Origin: a virus
DNA: 63,429 nucleotides
Virus record (IMG/VR): IMGVR_UViG_3300004448_000112
Coordinates: 1-63,429 of that record
Strand: one strand, 5' to 3'
Positions 8,130 to 16,117 of the stretch are shown here, piece after piece. Position numbers and translations under genes: made by a program. The stretch's first letter is position 1. Each line of letters begins with the position of its first letter. Under the pieces are notes generated by a model. That model ran no database searches, was not told the origin of the DNA, and worked only from the letters and a program-made list of their open reading frames with translations.

Positions 8130-8492
8130 TTATACTACTATGTTACGTTTTTCTGAAAGACTGTTTTCAGTTTTAACTTTATAACCAAGTGATGATGTAT
8201 TTGATCTATTGTGATTTAAAATTTCTGTAACAATGTAACTTAACTGTACTTTGTCCATGCCTTGCAAAGTGTCTATCAATTCAAAAACTTTAACACCGTC
8301 TATTTTTGCTTGTTGTAAAATTACTGTTGCTGTAGATATGCTGGCAGTTTTATCAAATCCTCTTGATTCAAAATAACCCACAACAGCATCAACATCGTTG
8401 CTAGGGAAAGCAATAGTGTCATTGAAATATTCATTGAAAAATTCTTTTACTGGTGCACCACTATCATTGTTTTGTTTTGGTATGTTTGACAT
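8130..8492 (-). CDS. Conserved small T4-like phage protein, function unknown
   Basis: A 120-aa, mostly helical protein; residues 15-60 (VKEFFNEYFNDTIAFPSND, then AVVGYFESRGFDKTAS) are reminiscent of a small conserved ORF next to baseplate genes in marine T4-like phages. No catalytic motif is visible. The start follows AAGGAA and the ATG is joined to the stop of the upstream tail-tube-cap gene (TAAATG), indicating coupled translation with that baseplate protein. A baseplate or chaperone role is inference. Confidence 0.72.
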   Translation of the reverse strand: MSNIPKQNNDSGAPVKEFFNEYFNDTIAFPSNDVDAVVGYFESRGFDKTASISTATVILQQAKIDGVKVFELIDTLQGMDKVQLSYIVTEILNHNRSNTSSLGYKVKTENSLSEKRNIVV

Positions 8493-9623
8493 TTATTTCC
8501 TTATTACTGCTTTTGTTATAGTTTGTAAGCCTTTACCTATATTAGAAGCACTTCTGCCTATAAAAGTATTTGGCACACCATAAGCCTGGTCAGCAGTATT
8601 TCCTATTCTGCCTATTGCTCCTGTTAAGATGTTGAATCCTTCTTGACGTAATCCTTCTTTAGATAATTTTTTTGCATTTTTTAATCTATTGGCTGTTCTA
8701 ATTATTGAACCAAGAGTTATTCCTTGTCTGCCTCCTCCTAGTTGACTACCAATGTATGTGTATGGGCCATCGTTGGCTCCAAACAATCCTGATAATACGC
8801 CACCAGTTCCAAGTAAACTTGTAGATCCTCCTCCTGATAAACTGTTAGGCGATGGAGTTTTGTCATAGTGTTCTTTTCCAAAGCCAGCAGGAGCACCGTT
8901 GGCTTGTACTTTACCTCTAGAATAAAATACTGCTTCATATTCAACCGACATCTGATTTTGTACTGGTGCTGATTCTTGATTGTTCATTGAATCGTGTTGC
9001 CATCTCTGTATAATTGGATTTACTAATGTGTAACAAGTGTAAGTTTTTCTTGCCATTTGATAAATTTGAATACTTGTAAAAAATGGAATATTAGCATCCG
9101 AATCTAACCCAAATCTATTTTTGGTATTTTTTTTCTCTTTTAATACATTTGATTTACTGTAAGCTCTGTCTGTGCTAGTGGATTGATTTCCTTGGGTATC
9201 TTTACTGGCATAATTTCCATCATTGAAATAGTATCTATAATATGTTTCCCACAATGCAGTTGTTACTCCATAGTTGTCGTCATGAAAAGTGATATTAATT
9301 GGATCATATGAAATTTTTGTTTGTATTTTTCTTTTTATGTTGTATTGTTGTGCAGTAATCATATCCACAGTGTATTGTGGTAAGTCTACTGCCTTCACCA
9401 ACATGTTCAATTCTCGTTGATGATTACTTAATGGCGGATCTGTGATTGCCGCTTTTGGGTTGATATTAAAAACCACATGGTATAAAAATTTTTGCTTGGG
9501 TGCTAATCTGAAACTGTCATCTACATACAGTCTAGAAGCATGGCTGAAATCTGCTAGATTTCCTTTAGGATTGAGTGTTCCTTTAAGAACATTGTCTAAA
9601 AAACCTTTGAGTAAATTTGCCAT
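8493..9623 (-). CDS. Baseplate tail-tube cap/initiator protein (gp48/gp54-like)
   Basis: This 376-aa protein fits the gp48/gp54 class that caps the T4 baseplate and starts tail-tube polymerisation. Residues ~70-130 (LVKAVDLPQYTVDM, then QTKISYDPINITFHDDN) form the tail-tube-like beta module typical of gp19/gp48/gp54 relatives. The C-terminal part is Gly-rich and low complexity (around residues 245-300), then helical. T4 gp48 is 364 aa and gp54 320 aa; the length favours gp48 but the choice is not secure. A late promoter box lies 6 nt before the ATG without a Shine-Dalgarno site. Confidence 0.75.
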   Translation of the reverse strand: MANLLKGFLDNVLKGTLNPKGNLADFSHASRLYVDDSFRLAPKQKFLYHVVFNINPKAAITDPPLSNHQRELNMLVKAVDLPQYTVDMITAQQYNIKRKIQTKISYDPINITFHDDNYGVTTALWETYYRYYFNDGNYASKDTQGNQSTSTDRAYSKSNVLKEKKNTKNRFGLDSDANIPFFTSIQIYQMARKTYTCYTLVNPIIQRWQHDSMNNQESAPVQNQMSVEYEAVFYSRGKVQANGAPAGFGKEHYDKTPSPNSLSGGGSTSLLGTGGVLSGLFGANDGPYTYIGSQLGGGRQGITLGSIIRTANRLKNAKKLSKEGLRQEGFNILTGAIGRIGNTADQAYGVPNTFIGRSASNIGKGLQTITKAVIRK

Positions 9624-9629
9624 GTACAG

Positions 9630-9637
9630 TATTTATG
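9630..9637 (-). promoter_or_regulatory. Late promoter box CATAAATA before the tail-tube cap gene
   Basis: Six nt separate the box from the ATG at 9623; no ribosome site lies between them. It sits just downstream of the terminator that follows gp19, so it restarts transcription. Confidence 0.65.
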
Positions 9638-9665
9638 TGCTGTAAAAAGTGATGTGTTAAAAACC

Positions 9666-9694
9666 AAAAAAGGGACTTAAAAAGTCCCCTTTTC
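9666..9694 (-). terminator. Bidirectional-looking intrinsic terminator after gp19
   Basis: On the minus strand, GGGGACTT and AAGTCCC form a stem with a T/A loop, followed by TTTTTT; the + strand also ends in a CTTTT tract. It follows the gp19 stop by about 30 nt and separates gp18/gp19 from the baseplate and packaging genes, allowing very high sheath and tube expression. Confidence 0.85.
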
Positions 9695-9725
9695 AATACT
9701 TTAAATTTTTAAATGCTTACGAAAA

Positions 9726-10352
9726 TTACGCTCCGCCACCCGTAATCAAAGTGTTTACAGTTCTGCCTACAGCAGTTCCTACACCCGAACCTTGAGGAGT
9801 TTGGATAGCATTGTCGTATCTTAATGCTAACGTTACAGTAACTGGTTCACTTGTACTGTACGATAATTGATTATAGTTTGCTGATTCAATATAGCAACCG
9901 TATAATTCAAATGTTTCTAATGTGTTTGGAGTGTTTGCTCCGTTACCACCATCTAATATTTCAATTCTAGTAACAAATTTGTAATCAGCACCTGATGCCG
10001 CCGCACTCATTTCAAAGAAGTCAAATTGTTTCTGTAGTTGCTCGCCAACAAGTTTTTGTACGTTGTTGCTAACATCTTCTCTTAATGTAAGTGTAACAGT
10101 TTCCCATGTGTGTTTACCTGCTAGATAAACTTTAGAGTTATACACGTCAACAGTAGTTGTTTCGAAACTTAAATTAGGTCTTGTAATATCTACAACTTGC
10201 TTTGTTAGTTCAGTAGTTGGTGTAGATACACCAAAGTTTTCTAGTGATACTCTAAAACGATACTGTAACTTTGGCATTAACAGACCTTGGTTAGAAGCAG
10301 ATTGGTTACTGTCTAAAGGTACTGTAATTTTTGATAGTGTAGATATACTCAT
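9726..10352 (-). CDS. 19: gp19 tail tube monomer
   Basis: Hexameric rings of this protein stack to form the inner tail tube through which DNA passes. The 208-aa protein (T4: 163 aa) has the tube-type beta-sandwich: LQYRFRVSLENFG near residue 30, DITRPNLSFETTTVDVYNS (residues ~75-95) and the GKHTWETVTLTLRED strand pair, then LETFELYGCYIES. The N-terminus and the Gly-rich C-terminus are slightly extended. It lies directly downstream of the sheath gene, the conserved 18-19 order, with its own late promoter, a clear AGGAG site and a strong terminator behind it. Confidence 0.93.
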   Translation of the reverse strand: MSISTLSKITVPLDSNQSASNQGLLMPKLQYRFRVSLENFGVSTPTTELTKQVVDITRPNLSFETTTVDVYNSKVYLAGKHTWETVTLTLREDVSNNVQKLVGEQLQKQFDFFEMSAAASGADYKFVTRIEILDGGNGANTPNTLETFELYGCYIESANYNQLSYSTSEPVTVTLALRYDNAIQTPQGSGVGTAVGRTVNTLITGGGA

Positions 10353-10367
10353 TTGTTTCTCCTATAA

Positions 10368-10375
10368 TATTTATC
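10368..10375 (-). promoter_or_regulatory. Late promoter box GATAAATA before gp19
   Basis: Box 15 nt upstream of the ATG with an AGGAG Shine-Dalgarno site in between: the classic T4 late arrangement. Confidence 0.75.
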
Positions 10376-10377
10376 TA

Positions 10378-13300
10378 TTATAATCCTGCTATTTCGCCAG
10401 TATTTTTCAATCTTAATGGTACGTAGATGAACTCTACTGCTTTGACTGGTTCAATAGCAATATCTAAGTACAACTCGTTTCTGTCTATCCTAGTAGGTGT
10501 GTTGTTTGATTCGTCACACACAACCAAGAAGTCATAAATCGCTCTGTTACCAACTAGTTCAAGTAATAAACTTTCTGCTTGAGCTTTGATTTCATCTCTT
10601 GTGATTTTATCATTTGGCTCAAAAACATAAGGTCTCGCTAATTTGTTTAACTGACTTCTCATGTAAATTACTAATCTAGCAACGTTAATTCTGTCTAATG
10701 CAGAACTTCCAGCAAATCTTGTTTTTTGTCCGTAGTTGACTAAACCAGCACCTGTTATGAAAGTAATTGGGTTAACATTGTTTGAATACAATGTATCTCT
10801 TTGTCCTTCATTTAATGCTGTTGAAACAAATTCGCCTTCGTTACTAATGTAACCTGTTGAACTTGCATTTGTGATTCCGCCACGTCTTGTACCTGCTGGA
10901 GCAAACCATGGAAAAGAAACTTGATCACTTAAAGCAATAGTTCTTAACATCATGTGACTTGATGGAACAACTACATTGTTTCCAAAGTTATCACTTGTGA
11001 ATCCTGATGGATAAAATACTCCAAGATATTCGTCTGTGCTTACAAGTCCGTTATCATTGTCTTCCACTGCTAGGTTAACATTTGATGCCCAATTTTGTAA
11101 ACTTGTTGCATCTGGTGTTAATCTCATTGGTGAGTCACCAACTATAAATGCTGACAAGCCTCTGTCATTGTTTAACGAAATCATTTCGCCAATCAATTCT
11201 GGATAACCTGGTGTTGCCATAATGTTAAACAATCTAGACTCATCATCTCTGATTTCTTGATTAGAATTTAACATTGCTTGTAATGATTGTACAACAACTT
11301 TTTTCTGTGCTATTCTACCAAATGATCCTGAACCATCTACTTGGTTAGCCGATTCAGTTGTCCATCTGTGTGGATAGTAAGCCGCCATTGAACTGCCGCT
11401 GTCTGAACCTCTTGTGTTGTTTGCTGTAACATCAACATAATTTCTTGTAAATTTCTTAACATTGAAACCTGAACGTCTTGTGTTCCATAACAACATACCT
11501 TTTGGATATAGTGCTGGATCTGGAGCATCAGTGTCTAAGAAGTCACTTGCTAATAATTCTACAATAGTACCTGTTGGTGCAACTGTTGCCGTACCACCTG
11601 TTGTACCGTATCTAGCATCAGCAAATAGAATTCCATTTTCTGTTGTTTGATCTGTTTTGTCAACTAGAATCCATTTTAACGAAGTTGCATTCCATTTGTA
11701 AATTGTTGGATAATTTTCTAAGTCTGCTGTTGAAATCCATAAGTCGCCTTCAACAAGTGCTGTTCCATCTGATTGTGTAGTTGGAGCAGTTGATTTAACT
11801 TGTGGACCTGCTGGATCTGAACTTGCTACTGTTGAGTAACCTTTCCAGTCTGTACCGTTGTGATACATTATGTCTACTTCATCAACAATTGATGAGTACC
11901 ATAATTGTCCATTTGCCGCAGTTGTTGTAACTGCTGTGGCACTTGCTGTGTATGATAAAATTTTCCAGTTACTTGCTCTGAATCCAGTGCTTGTTGTGTA
12001 CAAGTTTGCTGTACCTGCCTTGGTAACATAGTTGTAACCAGTGAAACCTGCTTCACCCAAAGTACCGCTTGTGTCAACAATGTCAAATTCTCCACCGTCG
12101 TTGTGTTCGATTGAAACTCTGTTCTGTGAATCAACACTTGCCACAATGTTTGTGAATCCTGAACCGTTAATAGCACCTGCTATTAAATCAGCATCAGTTG
12201 CCGCTCCTGTTGGAGTTACACTAACTGTTACTGCTGAGTTCAATGCTAGTTGTCCTACAACTGATTCAGCAATAGTAAATGTTTTGCTACCTGCTGTGAT
12301 ACCTGTTGTGATTGCTGTACCTGTAACTTTTGTTGAACCTGTAGATTCTCTTCTTAAAATTGTTTGCTCTAACGCAGTTGATCCAGTGTCATGGTCAATG
12401 TATAAATTGCCTACAGCAAGATTTAATCCGCCGCCTGTTCTATCTAGATTGTATAGAGCTGTTTCGGCATTTGAATAAATTGGTGCTGTTATGTCTTCCC
12501 ATAACTTTGTTGTACCGTTGAATTTTTTAACTGACCATTTCGCACCTGAGTTAGGTGTTGTTGTTTTAACCCATAAAGAACCTGTTGGTCTTGATTCTGC
12601 GTCACCAGTTTTGTATGCTGGTACAGAAGTGTGTGGGGCAGTTGTTAGTTTTGGAACGTAATATGTTCCTGTTGCAATACCTAAACCTATTGCTATGTCT
12701 AATGTACCTGATCCAAGTTGAATGTCTTGGTCATTAGATCCATCATAATAGATTGCTAATATTCCGCCTACTACTCTTGCTGATAAACCTGAAACACCTG
12801 CACCTGAAATATCTGAAGCCACTGCTGTTGCTGTTGTACCTGATGTTGTGATTGTTGTTGCACCACCGTTAATAGTGATTGTGAAAGTTGTTCCTGAACC
12901 AATAGTTCCTGTGTAACCTGCTGTTGCTGTTGATCCTAACACAGTTGGATTTGATGCAACCCAAGCCGTTGAACCTACGCCTACCCAACTACCATCGTAT
13001 TTTTTGTAAAACATTTCGTTGGCATCTGTTGTTGCCACGATTGCATAATCACCTGCTTGTCCAAATGAAGTTTTTGGAACACCTGCATTTAAAAGTGTTG
13101 CACTTGTAATTACGTGAGGAATTTTGTTGCTAAAAGTTTGTCCACCTGTTGTTGATGCTGAAGCACTATTCCATTCAAATATTCCAAATTTTGAAACTGC
13201 TGTGTCAAACCAATAAGTTCCAGATTCTGGATTTGCCGCTGGTGCTGTTGCTGTTGCTTCTAATTGACCTAGATCAACATCTGCTCTCACAACGTATGCT

Positions 13301-13617
13301 CTGTTGGCAACACCTAAATAACTGTAAGCCGCTTGTAATCCGTATTCGTTTGTTTCACCACCATTGATAGGATTATTATTGGCATCTGTTTTAAATATTG
13401 GATCACCAAATGTTTCTGCTAATTCTCTTTGAGAAGTCATCAAGTACACTTTGCCTGCGTTAGCGGCTGTTGTACCTTGTGCTATTCCTGTTCCGGAACT
13501 GCTTGTTTTGTCTGTTGCCGAAGCAACGAAAATCATAGGGACTGTGCCCGGTTCTGCTGGTGTGTAGAAACTTTCGTCTATTACACTAACTTGTACTCCT
13601 GGTGAAACTAATGCCAT
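10378..13617 (-). CDS. 18: gp18 contractile tail sheath protein, greatly enlarged
   Basis: This sheath subunit drives tail contraction. At 1079 aa it is far longer than T4 gp18 (659 aa). The N-terminal start (MALVSPGVQVSVIDESFYT, then VPMIFVASATDK) and the last ~290 residues (from ESRLFNIMATPGYPEL around residue 790 to the end) are clear sheath core and carry the strands that link neighbouring subunits. Between them (roughly residues 130-710) lies a Thr/Ser/Gly-rich beta insertion with repeated small modules of the type WN-x-KW or WV-K. In T4 the corresponding variable domains lie on the tail surface, so this insertion probably decorates the exterior. Late promoter and AGGAG site precede it. 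Confidence 0.93.
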   Translation of the reverse strand: MALVSPGVQVSVIDESFYTPAEPGTVPMIFVASATDKTSSSGTGIAQGTTAANAGKVYLMTSQRELAETFGDPIFKTDANNNPINGGETNEYGLQAAYSYLGVANRAYVVRADVDLGQLEATATAPAANPESGTYWFDTAVSKFGIFEWNSASASTTGGQTFSNKIPHVITSATLLNAGVPKTSFGQAGDYAIVATTDANEMFYKKYDGSWVGVGSTAWVASNPTVLGSTATAGYTGTIGSGTTFTITINGGATTITTSGTTATAVASDISGAGVSGLSARVVGGILAIYYDGSNDQDIQLGSGTLDIAIGLGIATGTYYVPKLTTAPHTSVPAYKTGDAESRPTGSLWVKTTTPNSGAKWSVKKFNGTTKLWEDITAPIYSNAETALYNLDRTGGGLNLAVGNLYIDHDTGSTALEQTILRRESTGSTKVTGTAITTGITAGSKTFTIAESVVGQLALNSAVTVSVTPTGAATDADLIAGAINGSGFTNIVASVDSQNRVSIEHNDGGEFDIVDTSGTLGEAGFTGYNYVTKAGTANLYTTSTGFRASNWKILSYTASATAVTTTAANGQLWYSSIVDEVDIMYHNGTDWKGYSTVASSDPAGPQVKSTAPTTQSDGTALVEGDLWISTADLENYPTIYKWNATSLKWILVDKTDQTTENGILFADARYGTTGGTATVAPTGTIVELLASDFLDTDAPDPALYPKGMLLWNTRRSGFNVKKFTRNYVDVTANNTRGSDSGSSMAAYYPHRWTTESANQVDGSGSFGRIAQKKVVVQSLQAMLNSNQEIRDDESRLFNIMATPGYPELIGEMISLNNDRGLSAFIVGDSPMRLTPDATSLQNWASNVNLAVEDNDNGLVSTDEYLGVFYPSGFTSDNFGNNVVVPSSHMMLRTIALSDQVSFPWFAPAGTRRGGITNASSTGYISNEGEFVSTALNEGQRDTLYSNNVNPITFITGAGLVNYGQKTRFAGSSALDRINVARLVIYMRSQLNKLARPYVFEPNDKITRDEIKAQAESLLLELVGNRAIYDFLVVCDESNNTPTRIDRNELYLDIAIEPVKAVEFIYVPLRLKNTGEIAGL

Positions 13618-13658
13618 CTTTTTATCTCCTATTAAAGTGTAAAACTTTATATTGCTAG

Positions 13659-13666
13659 TATTTATG
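13659..13666 (-). promoter_or_regulatory. Late promoter box CATAAATA before gp18
   Basis: Box 41 nt upstream of the gp18 ATG, giving a ~35-nt leader that ends in AGGAG. No other gene lies in the leader. Confidence 0.7.
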
Positions 13667-13723
13667 ACAATGTGTCAAATCAAGCCGTATTAAGTGTTAT
13701 TAAAAAAGGGGTTAAAAAGGGCA

Positions 13724-13731
13724 GGTAAATA
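13724..13731 (+). promoter_or_regulatory. Plus-strand late promoter box GGTAAATA before the HNH gene
   Basis: Late core 7 nt before the ATG at 13739, again implying an almost leaderless transcript; an AGG overlaps its 5' end. Confidence 0.55.
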
Positions 13732-13738
13732 CATTCGT

Positions 13739-14080
13739 ATGAGACCATTATGCATTAAATGTAACCAAAGACCTTGTGCTGTGAACTATAAAAAAGGCAA
13801 TAAGACTTATTATAGAAAGCAATGTGAGATGTGTTTGAAGCATGGAGGACCCAGCGGTTATCAACCCAAATGGTATATTGCTGGATATAGAACTAAAACA
13901 AAGTGTGATAAATGTGGACATTCCAGCAAGTATAAACAACAATTTAACGTGTTTCATGTGGACAGTAATCTTAATAATTGTAAGTTTAATAATTTAAAAA
14001 CAGTGTGTGCTAACTGCCAGAGATCGTTGCACCTTGAAGGAATCCGTTGGCAACAAGGCGATCTTGTACCTGATTTTTAA
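13739..14080 (+). CDS. HNH/zinc-finger protein
   Basis: A 113-aa protein with four Cys pairs: C5xxC8, C29xxC32, C56xxC59 and C90xxC93. The last two frame VFHVDSN (H73, D75) and NNLKTVCANCQ, a pattern of the HNH/treble-clef nuclease fold; H98 follows. Similar proteins, starting MRPLC, occur in marine T4-like phages from memory. A GTG 45 nt upstream is also in frame, but the ATG is favoured by that family start and by the late box 7 nt upstream. It is the only plus-strand gene in this stretch and its last 71 nt overlap gp1 on the other strand. It may act as a DNA nicking or packaging-associated endonuclease; not proved. Confidence 0.8.
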   Translation: MRPLCIKCNQRPCAVNYKKGNKTYYRKQCEMCLKHGGPSGYQPKWYIAGYRTKTKCDKCGHSSKYKQQFNVFHVDSNLNNCKFNNLKTVCANCQRSLHLEGIRWQQGDLVPDF

Positions 14081-14636
14081 GTTCAGCAATGGTGCCATTA
14101 TTAGATAATTCTGTATTAAAATTTGTGTTTGCCCATGCCCATTCAGAAGGATGTACATCTTTGGGTTCTTTTCCAATGTCCTGATACATTTTAAACCATA
14201 ATGGCAGTTGTCCTCTTTTTACCCACCATACTTCTCCGTTAATTTCTTTAATCATTGTGGCTTCATTTTCAAAACGCACATCGGGTATTACCCAGTTAAT
14301 GTTTGGATTATCTAAAACTTTCTTTTTTGCTAAACTTACCCACACACCATTATAAAACCCATCACGCATACATTCTGTGCCAAACACTTGAAGCACATGT
14401 CTGGGAGTAATATCTTTACCCATTTCTTTGCTCCAAAATTCATCAGATTTTTCACGCCATGCTCTACTTTCATCTGTTTTTCCGTCCAACAGTTGTCTAT
14501 CCCAATCAAACATTTCAGCCACACTGTCTTTTAATTTGTCAGCAAATGATAATTTTTGAAAGTTCTTTTCTTTTACTAAAAAGTCAGCGATGGTATCTTT
14601 GCCTGAACCTATCAGTCCGCATATTCCTATAATCAT
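14010..14636 (-). CDS. 1: gp1 deoxynucleoside monophosphate kinase
   Basis: This phosphorylates dNMPs to dNDPs to feed phage DNA synthesis. The P-loop GLIGSGKDT is at residues 7-15, followed by LSFADKLKDSVAEMF, the DITPRHVLQVFGTECMRD stretch and a VIPDVRFENEA strand, all typical of the T4 gp1/P-loop dNMP kinase family. The 208-aa length is near T4 gp1 (241 aa). Its start overlaps the stop of the upstream oxygenase gene by 4 nt, and its 3' end overlaps the opposing HNH gene by 71 nt. Confidence 0.92.
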   Translation of the reverse strand: MIIGICGLIGSGKDTIADFLVKEKNFQKLSFADKLKDSVAEMFDWDRQLLDGKTDESRAWREKSDEFWSKEMGKDITPRHVLQVFGTECMRDGFYNGVWVSLAKKKVLDNPNINWVIPDVRFENEATMIKEINGEVWWVKRGQLPLWFKMYQDIGKEPKDVHPSEWAWANTNFNTELSNNGTIAELKNQVQDRLVANGFLQGATISGS

Positions 14637-15271
14637 AATTGTAATTGTGTTGTTCCTACTCCTACCTTGCCTTTAACAAAGAAATTAAATGCTAGACTTA
14701 ATCTATCTTTGTCTGCATCTTGCGGCGGCACTGTGTGTTCCAACCAAGATGGAAACATATACAGATCATTTTTTTTAGGCTTTAAACCGTAATAGTCTAA
14801 ATTGAATTGATTATTATTTTTATTTTTAAAAGTTGGTTTGACTGTGTCGTGAAAAAGATTTGTGTAAAAATAAGGCTTGTTAAATATGATCGGAGCAGAT
14901 GTGTCATCACTTTCAACATAATACACTCCACTGATCATTGCATTTGGGTGTGAATGTTGAATAATATGATCACCCTTTCCATTTTTGTTTACCCAACTTG
15001 TTGTCAATTCAAAATCTTGTTCAATATCTAATACATCGCTAACAAAATGTTTCATCACTTTTAATATCTGTTGTCTAAGATTTTTTAATTGAGGTTGATT
15101 CAACACTTGCATTCCTGCATTTTTTGGTTCTTCGTTTTCTGCTTTGTACAGCCCAACACTTTGTGAAGGAAATTCTAAATTTTTAATCCATGATTCTTCA
15201 ATAGGATCTAAGGGATCTAAAACTGTTTGATATAACGGTACCGAAAATAAAGGAGTAAGATGATGTTTCAT
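14633..15271 (-). CDS. Putative 2OG-Fe(II) oxygenase
   Basis: The 212-aa protein resembles the phage 2-oxoglutarate/Fe(II)-dependent oxygenase family related to TIGR02466. The metal-site candidates are the HSHPNAMISGVYYV stretch (H106/H108), the distal LEHTV (H179), and R190 in DRLSLAFNFF, which would bind 2-oxoglutarate. These enzymes hydroxylate proteins or small molecules; the substrate is unknown. Genes like this are common in marine T4-like phages near structural genes. The start codon sits inside an 8-bp inverted repeat and a TTGACA-containing promoter lies directly upstream. Confidence 0.83.
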   Translation of the reverse strand: MKHHLTPLFSVPLYQTVLDPLDPIEESWIKNLEFPSQSVGLYKAENEEPKNAGMQVLNQPQLKNLRQQILKVMKHFVSDVLDIEQDFELTTSWVNKNGKGDHIIQHSHPNAMISGVYYVESDDTSAPIIFNKPYFYTNLFHDTVKPTFKNKNNNQFNLDYYGLKPKKNDLYMFPSWLEHTVPPQDADKDRLSLAFNFFVKGKVGVGTTQLQL

Positions 15272-15291
15272 ATAGTGTATATTACTATATG
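15269..15291 (-). repeat. 8-bp inverted repeat over the oxygenase start codon
   Basis: CATATAGT (15269-15276) and ACTATATG (15284-15291) are reverse complements with a 7-nt loop. The ATG at 15271 is in the stem. It could hide the start or act as an operator over the -10 box. Confidence 0.5.
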
Positions 15292-15307
15292 TTTAGTAAA
15301 TTGTCAA
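15279..15307 (-). promoter_or_regulatory. sigma70-like promoter for the 2OG oxygenase/gp1 pair
   Basis: TTGACA (15307-15302), a 17-nt spacer and TAATAT (15284-15279). Transcription would start about at the ATG. This suggests early or middle expression of the oxygenase and dNMP kinase, unlike the neighbouring structural genes. Confidence 0.55.
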
Positions 15308-15314
15308 CTAAGAC

Positions 15315-16073
15315 TTAACCAATTGCGAATGAATATCCTTGACCACCGCTAGTTTGTGTTTTAACTTCTATTTCAAGTCTTTCCATCTCTGCTAAGGCTT
15401 CGTTTTTCAATGCATCACCATTCAGTGATGTTCCACCTTGTGGACCTGCTATTGTGTTAAATTTACTTCTTGCTTCACCTAGCATGTACTTACATTTTGC
15501 AAGTGTGTAATCTTTTAACCATTTTTTTGCCAAATAATCTTTAAGCAATTCCGAATCTGGTCTGTAATTGTAAGCCTCTAATAACACTTCTTCGCCTTGT
15601 CTTGGTCTTTGAAGTATCGTTAATTTTTTGGTTGTTGTGTTCCATTTAAATTCTATAAAAGAACCAAACATTCTTCCTACTAATTCTTGGTATTGAGCAA
15701 ACATATCATAAGTTGCAACACCGCCCATGTTGGAACTTGCTAATAGATAGGTGTTTGTGTATGCTAGGTTGAATGGTTCGAACAATGTACCACCATCGCC
15801 TCCACCCGATCTTGAACCTATCGATCTTCTGTAGATTTGTCTTACTTCTATCACTTCATTTGGAAGTGTGTAATCGTTTTGATCCTGTACTAGAGGCAAA
15901 AACATGTAACTTTCTTCCACAGAGTTGTCCGATCTTTGACGGAATCTATCTAATGCATCTGTTAGGGCTGTTTCGTAGTGATTAGGGTCTAATTCTACGT
16001 CTACCATACCGCCACCTAGGCTGGTATAAACATAGTCATATACTTCTTGTTTCTGTGTTGTTAAATCGCTCAT
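15315..16073 (-). CDS. 13: gp13 neck protein
   Basis: Together with gp14 this forms the head neck that seals the filled head and accepts the tail. From the ATG at 16073 it is 252 aa (T4: 309). The opening VDVELDPNHYETALTDALDR, then DYTLPNEVIEVRQIYRR, the GRMFG region and LARSKF/GPQGG-type C-terminal portion (with GEARSKFN and GPQGGTSLNGDALKNEA) match gp13 of marine T4-like phages. An upstream in-frame extension to 16166 would cross the divergent promoter and is rejected. GGAAAA precedes the ATG. Confidence 0.88.
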   Translation of the reverse strand: MSDLTTQKQEVYDYVYTSLGGGMVDVELDPNHYETALTDALDRFRQRSDNSVEESYMFLPLVQDQNDYTLPNEVIEVRQIYRRSIGSRSGGGDGGTLFEPFNLAYTNTYLLASSNMGGVATYDMFAQYQELVGRMFGSFIEFKWNTTTKKLTILQRPRQGEEVLLEAYNYRPDSELLKDYLAKKWLKDYTLAKCKYMLGEARSKFNTIAGPQGGTSLNGDALKNEALAEMERLEIEVKTQTSGGQGYSFAIG

Positions 16074-16089
16074 ACAGTTTTCCTTATAC

Positions 16090-16111
16090 ATATTTATCGT
16101 CCGATAAATAT
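16090..16111. promoter_or_regulatory. Palindromic bidirectional late promoter for gp13 and gp14
   Basis: A perfect inverted repeat, 10-nt arms (ATATTTATCG / CGATAAATAT) with a 2-nt centre. Each arm holds one late box: GATAAATA on the minus strand (16098-16091, 17 nt before gp13) and on the plus strand (16103-16110, 7 nt before the gp14 ATG at 16118). The two boxes are back to back. Confidence 0.75.
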
Positions 16112-16117
16112 ATGTAT

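Noticed and set aside
12041-12478. Plus-strand ORF of 145 aa inside gp18
   Set aside because: Antisense shadow of the Thr/Val-rich sheath insertion; no promoter or ribosome site.
13694-13738. Longer HNH reading frame starting at GTG 13694
   Set aside because: The extension is Lys/Gly-rich and crosses the late box; ATG 13739 gives the expected family start.
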